A stretch of 64,000 nucleotides of DNA. Source: Trichoplax sp. H2. Its lineage: Eukaryota > Placozoa > Uniplacotomia > Trichoplacea. Positions 39,700 to 52,093 of this stretch are shown piece by piece. The notes beneath the pieces are model-generated. The model saw only the letters and a program-made list of their open reading frames with translations, had not been told where the DNA came from and did not search any database. The position numbers and the translations under genes are program-made. Every line of letters begins with the position of its first letter. The first letter of the stretch is position 1. Location: assembly GCA_003344405.1 (NCBI GenBank), contig NOWV01000051.1, positions 1 through 64,000 of the forward strand, in the 5' to 3' direction.

Positions 39700-40620
39700 G
39701 CACCATAATGAATTCAAGCCAAGTAACAGATATATAATTCTCCTAATATTTTTAGTCTAACATGTCGAGCTTTCTCGTACCAGGATATTGCATACTCATA
39801 CTGACACTGCTGTTGATAAACCAGTCCAATAGTGTTGTAGGAAGCTGCAATTTTTTAAGTTATTCTTTACTACCAATTGTAATTGAATATTTGTACCTTT
39901 ATTAAACATCGATAAAGAATTTACCTATTCGTTCTGGTAATAATATACTGATCCAATTTTATTATATATATTAGTAACGCCTAAGTTATTTTCTCCTAGT
40001 ACATACAATTGAACTTTGAGGCATTTTTGATACCAAGATAGCGCATCTTTGTATTTGCATCGATTCAGATGGATAAATCCAATTCTTTAATATGAGGTAG
40101 CAGTCATTAAATGGCATTCACCCAATACTTTGAGACCGAGATTGAGGCCCTTATAATAATTTGATATAGCAGCGTCGTATTTACAATCTTTATGCTAGAT
40201 ATAAGCGTTCGTACTGCAAGTGGTATTTTTACGCATTTCCAATCCATAGAAAGAGCATCCTCATCTTTGCCTTGACTATAATAGACAGATCCAATATCAT
40301 AGTATCGATCTGCAATATTTGAGTTCTTTTCTCCTAAAATTTCCAACTGCACATTTAAGTTGTTGAAGTATCTGGATAAAGCATCATCATATTGACACTG
40401 TTAATAAAGAATTTTTTCCAATAATGGTATAGGAAGCAGTAATATCTAAATATGATGCTCTTCAAATAGCTTTAGTCTAATATTTTAGGCTTTAGTATAT
40501 TTAAAGAGAGCATCTTTAGCTGACTTTTCGGTTAATTTCCAATATAACTTGGAAGTAACTACAGGCTGGTCGCCTTTGTAAATCAGCTAATGCTGTATGG
40601 TACCGCTTTTATTTGGTGTA
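39700..40620 (-). pseudogene. Decayed kinesin-light-chain-like TPR gene
   Basis: On the minus strand several tetratricopeptide units remain in different frames. Examples are LEILGEKNSNIADRYYDIGS followed by VYYSQGKDEDALS (about 40250-40352), YKDALSWYQKCLKVQLYVLG with NLGVTNIYNKIGSVYYYQ (about 39930-40070), and GLVYQQQCQYEYAISWYEKA (about 39765-39835). Units follow the 42-residue spacing of kinesin light chain/nephrocystin-3 type TPRs (A..Y...L.i......GE.n..va..Y..iG.vy). Near 40400-40500 the same unit has in-frame stops, and frames change between units. No start, no clear splice sites and no terminal domain were found. A relic of a TPR-repeat gene is the simplest reading. Confidence 0.75.
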
Positions 40621-40639
40621 TTGCGATTATAGAGGTTGA

Positions 40640-41965
40640 ATACTGGAATGCATCCAGGTTTGCTACTTTACAATGCTGTATATATACATATTAAAACAGA
40701 TAGTTTACAGCATCGGATTAATTTGACGGTGTTGTACATATGAAAACAGATAGTTTACTGTATTGGATTAGTTTTACGGAGTTATACATATCAAAACGGA
40801 TACTTTACTAAAACAGATACTATATCAAAATAGATAGTTTACTGCATCGGATTAATTTGACGTTGTTATACATATGAAAACAGATAGTTTACTGTATCGG
40901 ATTAATTTGACGGTGTTGTACATATGAAAACAGATAGTTTACTGTATTGGATTAGTTTTACGGTGTTATACATATCAAAACAGATACTTCACTAAAACAG
41001 ATACTATATGAGATACTTTACTAAAACAGATACTATATCAAAACAGATAGTTTACTGTATCGGATTAATTTTACGTTGTTATACATATGAAAACAGATAG
41101 TTTACTGTATCGGATTAATTTGACGGTGTTGTACATATGAAAACAGATAGTTTACTGTATCGGATTAATTTGACGGTGTTATAGATATCGAAACAGATAC
41201 TATATCGAAACAGATAGTTTACTGTATCGGATTAATTTGACGTTGTTATACATATGAAAACGGATAGTTTACTGCATTGGATTAATTTGACGGTGTTGTA
41301 CGTATGAAAGCAGATAGTTTACTGTATCGGATTAGTTTTACGGTGTTATACATATCAAACAGATACTTCACTAAAACAGATACTATATGGGATACTTTAC
41401 TAAAACAGATAATATATGAAAACAGATAGTTTACTGCATCGGATTAATTTTACGTTGTTATGCATATGAAAACAGATAGTTTACTGTATTGGATTAATTT
41501 GACGATGTTGTACATATGAAAACAGATGTTTACTGCATCGGATTAATTTGACGGTGTTGTACATATGAAAACAGATAGTTTACTGTATTGGATTAGTTTG
41601 ACGGTGTTATATATATCAAAACAGATACTATATCGAAACAGATAGTTTACTGTATCGGATTAATTTGACGTTGTTATACATATGAAAACAGATGTTTACT
41701 GCATCGGATTAATTTGACGGTGTTGTACATATGAAAACAGATAGTTTACTGTATTGGATTAATTTGACGGTGTTATACATATCAAAACAGATACTATATC
41801 GAAACAGATAGTTTACTGTATTGGATTAATTTGACGGTGTTATACATATCAAAACAGATACTATATCGAAACAGATAGTTTACTGTATCGGATTCATTTG
41901 ACGTTGTTATACATATGAAAACAGATAGTTTACTGTATTGGATTAATTTGATGTTGTTCTACATA
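40640..41965. repeat. 50-bp minisatellite array, about two dozen units
   Basis: The unit 'gaaaacagatagtttactg' + 'tatcggattaatttgacgg' + 'tgttgtacatat' is 50 bp. A shorter variant ('caaaacagatactatatcgaaacag' or 'gatacttcactaaaacag') is interspersed, giving higher-order units. Copies differ by few bases, so the array is young. It resumes after the gap at 42804-43020. Confidence 0.95.
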
Positions 41966-42783
41966 TCAACGTTATATAGGATTGTATAGGAATTGAAGGC
42001 TGCAAAGTATTAAATTGGCCCTCGTCCTATCAAATCTAGATTGATTTTGTTTCCATCCTATACTGTACTCTACTCTATAGTGGACTAGTATATTGTACTG
42101 TACTGTATTGTGCAGTACAGCGGTAAATTGCCATAGACAGTGCATATGCGCTCGCTCGGTCGAACTCATTTTTGCCAGTCACGCCGTCATGCCTGTCTGT
42201 AAGCGCACTGGTTTTTTTTTACCCAACACCCTACTGTACACCATGCAGTATGCTGGCGACACCTCTACCCCTATACTGAGTACTGTACCGTACTGTACTG
42301 TACGTGTACTGTATTTTTCTTCCCCTTCTTACCTCCATCGTGTTACAGTCCAGTACAGTCATGCGCAGACGTCTTTAGTCCAACTGGAGTGTACAGTATC
42401 ACTGTTGGTATGAAGTACAGTACTAAGTACTTGGTGAGTAGAGTACAAATACTGTACTGTGAATCTTAGATCGTCAAAAGTGGAGAAAGCGCCACATTGC
42501 ATTCTTGGCGCATGCGTACTGCTTTCTCACTTGGTCAGACTACGTATGTACAAGTGGACGGAAAGTTGCAAAGTGTTTTCCTCTCTGGTAGTAATGGTTA
42601 AAAGCCTTATAAATTAGTATTTTATTTATTTAAATTGGTAATCTCCTTTTCAATGCGCCATCGCGTTAACGACAGAAGTAAAGTCAAATTAGCACGTCAT
42701 AAGAAGCCAATCTTCATGGCCATCGGTGCTGTATTTTTGATAGTCTTAATTTACTACGCTCGAGGGGGAGATGCTGCCTCGTC
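41966..42783. repeat. Promoter/first-exon block duplicated (copy A of 2)
   Basis: 41966-42783 (818 bp) is nearly identical to 43021-43843 (823 bp). Differences are scattered substitutions, a poly-T length change and different numbers of GTAC units. Copy A ends in the 20-N gap, inside the ENTPD first exon. Confidence 0.92.
42653..42783 (+). pseudogene. Truncated duplicate of the ENTPD first exon
   Basis: Begins with the same Met and codes the same signal-anchor as the intact gene at 43713 (RHRVNDRSK..., then FMAIGAVFLIVLIYYARGG) up to GDAAS, then runs into the N gap. After the gap only 50-bp minisatellite follows, so the remaining exons are missing from this copy. It could be the second allele misplaced by the assembler, not a real gene fragment. 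Confidence 0.75.
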
Positions 42784-42803
42784 NNNNNNNNNNNNNNNNN
42801 NNN
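42784..42803. other. Assembly gap (20 N)
   Basis: Twenty N, placed between the duplicated ENTPD first exon and resumed minisatellite. Confidence 0.99.
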
Positions 42804-43020
42804 TGAAAACAGATAGTTTACTGTATTGGATTAGTTTGACGGTGTTATACATATGAAAACAGATACTATATCGAAACAGATAGTTTACTGTATCGGATTA
42901 ATTTGACGTTGTTATACATATGAAAACGGATAGTTTACTGTATCGGATTCATTTGACGTTGTTATACATATGAAAACAGATAGTTTACTGTATTGGATTA
43001 ATTTGATGTTGTTCTACATA
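42804..43020. repeat. 50-bp minisatellite, continuation after the gap
   Basis: Same 50-bp unit as 40640-41965, about four copies including the short variant, running straight into the second copy of the duplicated block. Confidence 0.95.
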
Positions 43021-43843
43021 TCAACGTAATATAGGATTGTATAGGAATTGAAGGCTGCAAAGTATTGAATTGGCTCTCGTCCTATCAAATCTAGATTGAT
43101 ATTGTTTCCATCCTATACTCTACTCTATAGTGGACTAGTACATTGTACTGTACTGTACTGTGCAGTACAGCGGTAAATTGCCATAGACAGTGCATATGCG
43201 CTCGCTCGGTCGAACTCATTTTTGCCAGTCACGCCGTCATGCCTGTCTGTAAGCGCGCTGTTTTTTTTTTTTTCACCCAACACTCTACTGTACACTATGC
43301 AGTATGCTGGCGACACCTCTACCCCCATACTGAGTACTGTACTGTACTGTACTGTACGTGTACTGTATTTTTCTTCCCCTTCTTACCTCCATCGTGTTAC
43401 AGTCCAGTACAGTCATGCGCAGACGTCATTAGTCCAACTGGAGTGTACTGTACAGTATCACTGTTGGTATGAAGTACAGTACTAAGTACTTGGTGAGTAG
43501 AGTACAAATACTGTGAATCTTCGATCGTCAAAGGTGGAGAAAGCGCCACATTGCATTCTTGGCGCATGCGTACTGCTTTCTCGGTTGGTCTTGATCAGAC
43601 TACGTATGTACAAGTGGACGGAAAGTTCGAAAGTGTTTTCCTCTCCGGTAGTAATGGTTAAAAGCCTTGTAAATTAGTATTTTATTTATTTAAATTGGTA
43701 ATCTCCTTTTCAATGCGCCATCGCGTTAACGACAGAAGTAAAGTCAAATTAGCACGTCATAAGAAGCCAATCTTCATGGCCATCGGTGCTGTATTTTTGA
43801 TAGTCTTAATTTACTACGCTCGAGGGGGAGATGCTGCCTCGTC
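43021..43843. repeat. Promoter/first-exon block duplicated (copy B of 2)
   Basis: Near-identical partner of 41966-42783. This copy continues into the intact ENTPD gene. It contains the GTAC-rich stretches at about 43135-43170 and 43330-43370. Confidence 0.92.
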
Positions 43844-46800
43844 GTTTGATCCCGATTCACCGTTATCCAGCTTGAAATCGACCACTGCCTTGAACGGTGA
43901 TAGGCATATTTATGCTGCTATGTTAGATGCTGGAAGTACGGGTAGTCGGATTCACATTTATCACTTTGCTAAAAGTGAACAAGGTAGGATAGGATGATTG
44001 TAGAAATAAGGGCAAGATAGAGCATGTGTGTGGAGGCTATCATTTGTGCTAACTTGTATCGTTGTTCAATGATGACGAATGATAACTTTGCAGTTGAATT
44101 GATGACGTACACACTACGACTAATGAATAACGCATATTACTCTTCTGACTGACTACTATCCATCAACTTGGTAAATTAACCCTTTACCTCGTGTCCATTC
44201 AAGACAAGAACTTGTAAAATCTCCTTCATCATCATCACATGGATAACTGAATCGAATTGTCCATAGTTATGATGTTCAAGGACGGATCCCCCCTCCCTAC
44301 GCAATCCACATCGAGCCAATAAGACGATCCATACTACAATTTCTTTTCTATGAATGGACGAATGGACTATGTCATTAAATTGTACTGGGTTGTCTGCTTC
44401 ATCAATCATCCCATCATGGAATACCTGTAGGCAATGGTAGCCTTCCTAGTCTGTACCAAATTGCTAACATGCCTTGTTTTTCCCTTCCTCTTGTCCATCT
44501 CGGATAATACTGTACAAGTAGACATCGCACAACCATACCTTAATCGTGACAAAGCGTTAGACGTAACATATTCAATGCTTCCCTAATATTCTCCATGTGC
44601 AAAGATTCCATCGCTTTCTTCCAATACACAGTAGAATTGCAATTTTTAGCTATTCGACGTGTCTAATTGACATGATACACAGACTAGACGTACAAGTATG
44701 TATATCTTGTTGGTCCTACTCTCCAATCTTGACTAAAGTTAAATTGAATAGGAAATGACTCACCTGGTACGACGTCTACTCCACACACTGATACCTTATA
44801 CATATAGCCGGATGGCATGATTTGGCGCTACATTCAAGGCAGCCATCTAAAACTGTTTCCATTTTCTACAGTATATTGATCAACTATACTGTACAACTAG
44901 CTGAAGCTGTCATCACCTACACACAGTTACAATACCAAATCACTAAGACAACTTTTATCATTGTGTTTAGGCATTTTAAGATTAATTGATGAATACTTTA
45001 AGGAAAATCAACCTGGTATTGGTGCTTTTGCTAATAATTCAGAAAAGGTAGAGTATTTTTGACTGCTACAGTAAATCCAGAACGATATCTTGATTTCACC
45101 TTACTGGACTATTCGATCGATCGCTAATGGTGGTTCTAATGTCAAAATCGGAGTAAATTTGTTCATTAAGACTATGCTTAATTCTCTACTCATGGGCTCA
45201 TACTGTAGGCCGGTGAAAAAATTCAAGCTTTGCTCGATAGTGGAATGCCTAAAATTCCGAAAGGCCAAGTCTCATCATGTCTTATCAACTTATTTGCAAC
45301 TGCTGGATTGAGACGATTACCGGAAAAACAGTCCAACGCTTTATTAGATACGGTATGCAAATATTGTGGTCAGCATATTATATCGGTACGTGTTGAATAT
45401 TGAAGGTTCTTATACGATACATAGATTCGTGAAGTCATTAAGAAATCACCCTTTAAGAAGCCTAAAAGCTATGTTTCTATACTTAGTGGAGATAATGAAG
45501 GTTAGTACTAATAAATGTCATTGTTTGTTTTTATGGCATGCCTGTTTTGATGGCAGGGTTATTTAAATGGACGTGATCTGAACTAAAATAGTCAATGGTT
45601 TTTTTAGTTACAAAGTATTCAACGTAATGAGTGTATAGGTAGTATAATCTACGGAGCAGAACTTATAGTCACATTTATGCGTATTTTTAGGTATCTATGC
45701 TTGGCAGACGCTAAATTTCTTAACAGGTATATTTTATTCTGAGTTAATAGCCAACTCGTGTAACATGATGAGAGATTCCATGACGTTTTAACGTTCTTTC
45801 CTTAGGTACACTGAATAGCTCCAATACTGAGGCATCGTATGGAACGCTCGATCTTGGAGGTGCATCGACTCAATTAACCTTCGCAGCAATAGATGAGGTT
45901 GATAATCATTAGATATATCATTAAAATGTTGACCGGATATTAATTAATATAGCGTTTAATATTTGTGATAGAATAATTCACTTCTTGATGCTTCGTATAA
46001 TATACTTCTATTATCCGCTTGGAAAATCATTGCGTCTTTCGTTTTGAAAATTAGAAAACTCTAAAAAAATTTAAGGAGGACATTAAGACTGATGAAGTGC
46101 TAGAACAAAAATTTCGGCTATTTACTAAAAGGTAAAGAAGTATTACCATTGTATGTTATACATATAATGATAATAGTCAGGGGTTATCTATGACTGTCCT
46201 TCTTTACTCAACTATCCTATCAATTGGTAATAGCCTTTAACGTTTCCTTTACTTTCATTTCTTATAGCTACAAAGATATGGGCCTGAAAGTAGCCAGAGT
46301 AAAAGTACTAGCTGCAAATCCCAAAAGTTTGTACCATACACTTGGCTAAGATATATTTTATTTTGCCAAAAGGTCTGGCGTAATAATTAACTATAAATTT
46401 TTTCGAATTTGCAACGTAGGCAAGGATGGTAAATTTGTTACTGCCTGCTCCCCATCTGGAGCAAAATTTTCTTGGAAAGACTTTGGTGTGGAAAATAATG
46501 TGAGGTTTGTACTCAACATAAATGTTAATCCTGTATGTTCTTTTATTCTGAAATTTCTGTTGAATGTATTTTTCCGTAACTCGATATGTCTTTTACTTTG
46601 ATTGATAGTAACCCTTCGGATGAAAAATATGGATTTGAGGAATGTATGAAGGAAGTAAAAAATTACCCGAAAACGGATAAGATTGGTACTTACGTCAAAT
46701 TACTTCAATATTATACGTAAACATTATTTTGGTCGTATTCTTACAAAGATGATAATAGTTCTTTTCAATGTAATTTAAATGTGTTCTGTAGAGGAGTTGA

Positions 46801-47450
46801 AAGTTCGGAAAGCTTATGCTTTCTCATATTATTACGATATTGCTGTTGATCTTCACCTTATTGGTAAGTAGGCAGTATGGGGTGTATTTCTGAGGTTGTG
46901 AGTGTTGCTGCTACTACTTAGTATAAAGCACGTATTATGTATTCATTGCAGGTGCAAAAGGTGGAGAAATCGATATACAGAAGTTTTATGATGCAGCAAA
47001 GATAGGTAAACGTAGTATTGACACACATGTTCTGCCTAGTTTTACTTAAAGGAATGAATTATGTGTATTGTTAATGACTTTTGCATCGATGGTATTAGCA
47101 AATTGATGGTAACGTTTTCAAATTTGGTCATTTTTAGAGTGCAATAAACCTAAAAGAGATCACGATATGTTATGTTTTGATTCCGTGTACATTATAAATT
47201 TATTGACTAAGGGTTTTGGATTGGATTTGCAATCTAAATTAACTGTAAGTAAAAAAAGAGCTTGTTAAAATAATCTGTAGCGAGCGGTTGATATTACATC
47301 AGCCATTTATTACTAAATTTAAAATTGTTGTTGATTAGAATGCCTCGCAATTAACAATATTTCTATTCTTGTTTATAGATTGGAAAGAAGATAAACGAAT
47401 TTGAATTATGTTGGGCATTAGGAGCTACTTTGGAAATGTTAGGAGAGTAA
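43713..47450 (+). CDS. Nucleoside diphosphatase, ENTPD5/6 type (GDA1/CD39 family)
   Basis: Hydrolyses nucleoside diphosphates, in this subgroup in the ER/Golgi lumen (UDP/GDP clearance for glycosylation). Exons: 43713-43983, 44971-45047, 45209-45352, 45425-45500, 45691-45726, 45806-45897, about 46051-46130, then several short exons to the last, 47379-47450. Start: the ATG at 43713 precedes a basic stretch and one membrane anchor (IFMAIGAVFLIVLIYY), so the protein is type II or signal-cleaved; no C-terminal anchor is seen. Apyrase-conserved regions: ACR1 DAGSTGSR, ACR2 ATAGLR, ACR3 NEGIYAWQTLNFLTG, ACR4 DLGGASTQ. Later blocks AFSYYYD, LCFD..YI..LL.KGFG and ELCWALGAT match ENTPD5/6 best. The soluble/one-anchor layout separates it from cell-surface CD39 enzymes with two anchors. 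Intron 1 (about 1 kb) has no recognised gene. Exon 1 and the upstream region are duplicated at 41966-42783. Confidence 0.9.
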
Positions 47451-49188
47451 TCGTTTTCGTGATAAAATATAGCACGTTCTATAAAAATGTGATGATAAAA
47501 TCTTAATTAAAATGAACTGGGTGTCCGTAATTTTATTTAACATTAGCAGTACATTAGAGCTGTAACTGCGGTTGCGGATGGTTATAACTTATCGATCAAT
47601 GAGCGTACCAGTTAACTGCAGATTGCGATTTTTAGAGCTAATGTGTTTGACCTTATTACCATCACTCTAGCACTTTCCTACATTGTGTAAGGTCAGAGTT
47701 GTAAGTAGTGCATAATTTCAACAGCTGCATTTTACGTTTTCATAGGGCTTATGCACCTGTTGATACGCGTACATGCCTCGATCTAGAGTGCAAAATTACA
47801 AATGTAAAGAATAGGCAGATTCTTTTTACAGATTTAATGCATCGCTTATAGTAATGAAGTCATGAAATATTGAATAACGATATGACATTAAGAAAATCGC
47901 ACAGATAAAGAAATAGAAAAGCTTAGTAATAAATTTTTGGAAGCGAAATGTCGGTCAATAAATAACTGCTATGATAACTTACCTTTGAAGCTTACATCTA
48001 AATACAATGATTAGATAATATAGAATAAGATGATCGAAAAATTATTCTTTACGGTTAGCAATGTATTCTTAGCTAAGTGTCTGCAATGGCTCTGGGTGAT
48101 AGTTTTAGTAGTTATGAGATATGCAAGTATATTATGTAATAAGACTGTAACTGTATAGAAAGTTTTTAGCATATCAGATATTCGTCTATCCAAAATAAAA
48201 TGCGTTTGATCATCTGTAAACGATTCATGATCGCCTAAATACGTAACAGTACTACATTTAGGGACAGGTAAAATTTATTATTAATATTATTTATAGCCTG
48301 ACTATAAGCGTTTACTTGAATAGTATAGTAAAGTCACTCTTCGATGTACTGTACATATAAATACCGGCAAAGTAAAATAGTTAAAGTAGGTAAAGAGTTG
48401 ATGTATAAAAATAACCCATAAGGTAAAAATAAGAACTGTAGCGGATAGAAGTAGCTAATTAGCTATAGCCTAGTCAATACAAACTTTTCATCCCTTGATA
48501 ATAAAATATCTAAATGAATAAAGTAATTATATATACATTCAAAAATACCCCTTTACAAAACCGGAAGTTGTTATGGGCTGCTGTTTGGTAGTTATTTAAA
48601 TCTGCGATCTAGTCTCTACTACGTATAAAACTTGGTGTAATTGCTTATTTTTACTAATAAGGCTCCGTAATAAAGCAATCGTATAACATAGTTTTATTAT
48701 GTCATTACCATATTTCATTTTTACAAGTTGGAAGAAGAACTTTCCATTGTAAACCTTGGCTAAATATTACGTACATATTTTATCTTAAACTTAAAATTCT
48801 ATGATATTTTGTCGCTACAGAATATTTACAAGATTGATACATTACTACAGGGTAGTCAACGTACAGAAATTGAGAATATCATATAAGACTATGACGTAAT
48901 AGTATGTATAACATATATATATACAAAATTTAATCTTCTTTAATTATACTACCTTATTGATCTAAGCGAATTGTTAATAATACAATCAATGATATCATAC
49001 GCATAATAATAGCTTTAAATATGCATACGCGATATGTACTTTCATAGTTGACAAAATCAATTGCATTTTATACTAATAGATCAATAACATTCTTAATTTT
49101 TAATCGATAGTATTATCATATTAGCAGTACTTCCACTTTTAACAACGTATTTGTACGAGGTTGTCACACATACTGTACACAATTATCA
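47451..49188. other. Intergenic region between convergent genes
   Basis: No coding exon was recognised. Contains 3' UTRs of the ENTPD gene (+) and DRC8 (-). Confidence 0.5.
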
Positions 49189-51536
49189 TCATTCGTCAAC
49201 CACTAAGAGTGATACATAATCTTTGTAGTAGATGACACCTTTTTCTTGATCAACAGCTGCAGATTTCATTTCTTCTAATTCGTCTTGAGTAAATGCTTCC
49301 CCTGTAATATACGTTAAGTGAAGAGAATCTTATCAGATCACCATGTTATGTTGAGAATCAATTTCATCTATTATAGGTATAAACATTTAGAGAAAATTAT
49401 CTACTGATTGATTAACTAATTAAATACCATATTCGGTCATAAACTTAGTAATTTCATCAATTGTTAAATGTTCTTTATGCTCTTGATCCAACACCTGATT
49501 TTATGAAAGAAAGTAAAATGATATGGTATGAATCAGTACGAACATTGGCAAATATGATACTATATGACTGTACAGAAAATAGATAATGTTAGTAAACTAG
49601 CAAGGATAATGCATTAGCATTTGTCAGTTACACTTTAGTTGATTGCTTTCGTTACTATTGACTTTAAATTTACCTCGAGTGCTTTCATAAGAATATCTTC
49701 ACTTTGGGGTTTATATCTACGTTTGAAATTATTAAAGAGTGTATGAATGATATGCACTACAGTTAAACTTTTAAGCGATATATTAAATAAATATTGAGAT
49801 TTGTTAAAAGTCATACAGCAGATGATACTATAATTACGCTTCATGTACAATATATATAATGTACATCTACATAATACGCAATATATTATTGTTGCATTCT
49901 AGTATTTACTTACTTCCTTTCGAGGATAACTTTCATCATGACTGGTTCAAATTTTTCGTATTTAATGTATCCAGTTGGTTCTTCTTCTTCCATCTATCGT
50001 TATTATTATAATGATAGAAAATATGATATCTTACGATATACATAATTAAATGTGACCAACATAGTATAAGTTTATAAATGCTCTCGCATTAAGGCAAGGA
50101 CTGTACCTCTGTGATCATATCATTCAATTCTCCTTCACTTGGACAACAATTTAGTGACCGAATGATCGTACCTATTTCTCTAATAAATTATAATATACAA
50201 CATTTAACGTATAGTATATGACTTTTTAAATTTTATTTAATTAAAAAATACATTTATAATCAGTATTGAGCAAAGTTTATAGCACTACTGTAAGTACATC
50301 GATTTTATGCATGAAGATCATTCTTAATGTTCTATAACATGCTAATTGCTTAGATAGATATATGTTTAACAAGATTAAATCAATTATAACATAACTTCTA
50401 TATCAATGCAATGGATATTTAATTACTAATCTAGGAAATATGACTGTGACAATTGCGAATGAGACTTATGAGTGAGAAACGTATTTGTAATTAATATTTA
50501 AGCAGACATTTAGATCTGTAGATAGGTTGATTTTAAGTGTTAAGATCGTCCTTAATGTTTCATATCTGCGCTAATTGTTTTGATAAGAATATGCTGAGTA
50601 ATACTCAATCATGATATAGCCTCTACATCAATGTAATGAATAATAAATTTATAATAAGGAAAACACAACTGCAATAATTGCGAATGAATGTACTTGAACG
50701 AAGTTTATATTTGTAAGTAGATTAGCTATACCACTATTTAAGAAGCTGTATGATGCTCAATAGCCTATCTGACTAGATTGGTTTGATAGTTATATACATA
50801 TTTGAGATTGAATCGATTTTATAATATGTTCGTCAATGATATTTATAGAACAAGATCTGCAGTTGAAAGTAAATTGATTATTAATATTAAGAAACTATAT
50901 GATGTTCAGTAAGTTATCTGTTTGAAATTATTCGTTAGTTGTATATTCCTTTCAGACTCAACTAGTTGTATAAATTTACAGTAAATAGAAACTTTATGTT
51001 GCGGCAAATACATTATCATCGACTAACAATATACAGTTGAATATCAATGACAATAAATTTGGAATCAGTATTAGACTAAACTTTGTAATTGAAAATCAAT
51101 TTAACCTAATGATTGATCCATGATGTTGTATACCGGACGCAATAGTCTAGAAAGCCTAGAATCAGTACTGGACTAAACTTTTACAGTTGAAAGTCAATTT
51201 AAGGTAAGGATTGATCAATGATATAGTACGCCTGATATAACGGACTAGATAAGCCGAATAGGCCTTTAGAATCTTGTTGGCCTAGTTTTGTTTTGTTTAT
51301 GATTGATTCATCATCACCCGCATTTTATCCCATCCATGCATTCATGTACCGCATATTGCTCTTTCTACACGTACTATTCAAGCGAATTACCTAACATCCA
51401 CGGTCTTATTTCCTTCATGATCAAATATACTAAAAGCATCATAGACTCTCTTTTGAATTTCAGCCCTTAGATTTTCATTTTCCGTCGCTCGATCGCGTTC
51501 CGCTTGAGAAAGTAATGCTGCTGCACTTGTCGCCAT
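49189..51536 (-). CDS. EFCAB2: Dynein regulatory complex subunit 8 (EFCAB2/DRC8)
   Basis: EF-hand-fold subunit of the nexin-dynein regulatory complex that controls dynein in motile cilia. Six exons, all phases consistent, sum 522 nt (173 residues): 51536-51391, 50179-50107, 49993-49914, 49716-49674, 49494-49428, 49301-49189. Diagnostic blocks in order: VYDAFSIFDHEGNKTVDVRE, GTIIRSLNCCPSEGELNDMI, EEEEPTGYIKYEKFEPVM, ERKYKPQSEDILMKALE, and an acidic C-terminus EEMKSAAVDQEKGVIYYKDY ending VVDE. These follow human EFCAB2 almost block for block as I recall it. The EF-hand loops lack several of the Asp/Glu Ca2+ ligands, as in other DRC8 proteins, so Ca2+ binding is doubtful. The start codon sits in a TISU-like context. 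The gene is head-to-head with the HNRNPU-like gene, whose ATG is 558 bp away. Its presence implies motile 9+2-type cilia. Confidence 0.95.
50230..51260. repeat. Diverged tandem repeats in DRC8 intron 1
   Basis: Blocks such as 'aagatc.t.cttaatgtt', 'gaatcagta.tggactaaact', 'ttgaaagtcaattta' and 'gattgatcaatgat' recur through the intron at irregular spacing of about 80-240 bp. Confidence 0.6.
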
Positions 51537-51540
51537 CTTG
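51529..51540 (-). promoter_or_regulatory. TISU/YY1-like element at the DRC8 start codon
   Basis: The minus-strand sequence CAAGATGGCGAC spans the DRC8 ATG and matches the TISU consensus SAASATGGCGGC at 11 of 12 positions. TISU sites direct initiation on very short 5' UTRs and overlap the YY1 motif. Confidence 0.6.
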
Positions 51541-52093
51541 TGCTGTCTTAGTCGCTATGACGACCCACCAAGCATGCGCATTTCTAGTCTCCCGATCGGG
51601 ACCTGTTCTGGCGCCGCGTTCTCGTCTGTCGTCGACTGACAGACAGACACCCACGCTATCACCATCTCTAGAGCATGCTCACTTGGTGCACGTGGGGCTA
51701 TTCATACTAAAGTGTGCTTTCCACTGCTTTTGTATAGTGAAAGGGAAAAATTTGGTCTAGGGGTCGCCATCTTGTCTTGTGCAGTCAACAGTTGGATAAG
51801 TTAATTCTTCTCACAGATCCATTAGGTAATGATTGATTCGTTATTAAAATTGGCCAATGATTGCCACTATGGTTAGATTAGAGATGGATAGAATTATTAG
51901 AGATTGATCATGTCATGATAGGATTGTTTTAGGCAATTTTTTGCTAGTGATTGGATGATTTTTTTGTGTAGTCGATGAGTGCGATGAGTAGGAAAAAACT
52001 GAAAAAAAATGGCTTACGCTTGTTTTTCTCTCCTTTTAGATTGTATTTTTTCCCTTGTTTTAGTTATTGCTACTATCATTGAATGATTGTAAC
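51537..52093. promoter_or_regulatory. Bidirectional promoter region, DRC8 / HNRNPU
   Basis: About 560 bp separate the two divergent start codons. It is locally much less AT-rich than its surroundings (about 51530-51690, with CG dinucleotides) and holds a second CAAGATGGCGAC element at 51763-51774 (minus). A shared promoter is inferred from spacing and composition; no TATA box is evident. Confidence 0.65.

Noticed and set aside
40640-41965. Regular repeat array resembling CRISPR
   Set aside because: Units are contiguous 50-bp tandem copies without unique spacers, in a spliced eukaryotic genome.
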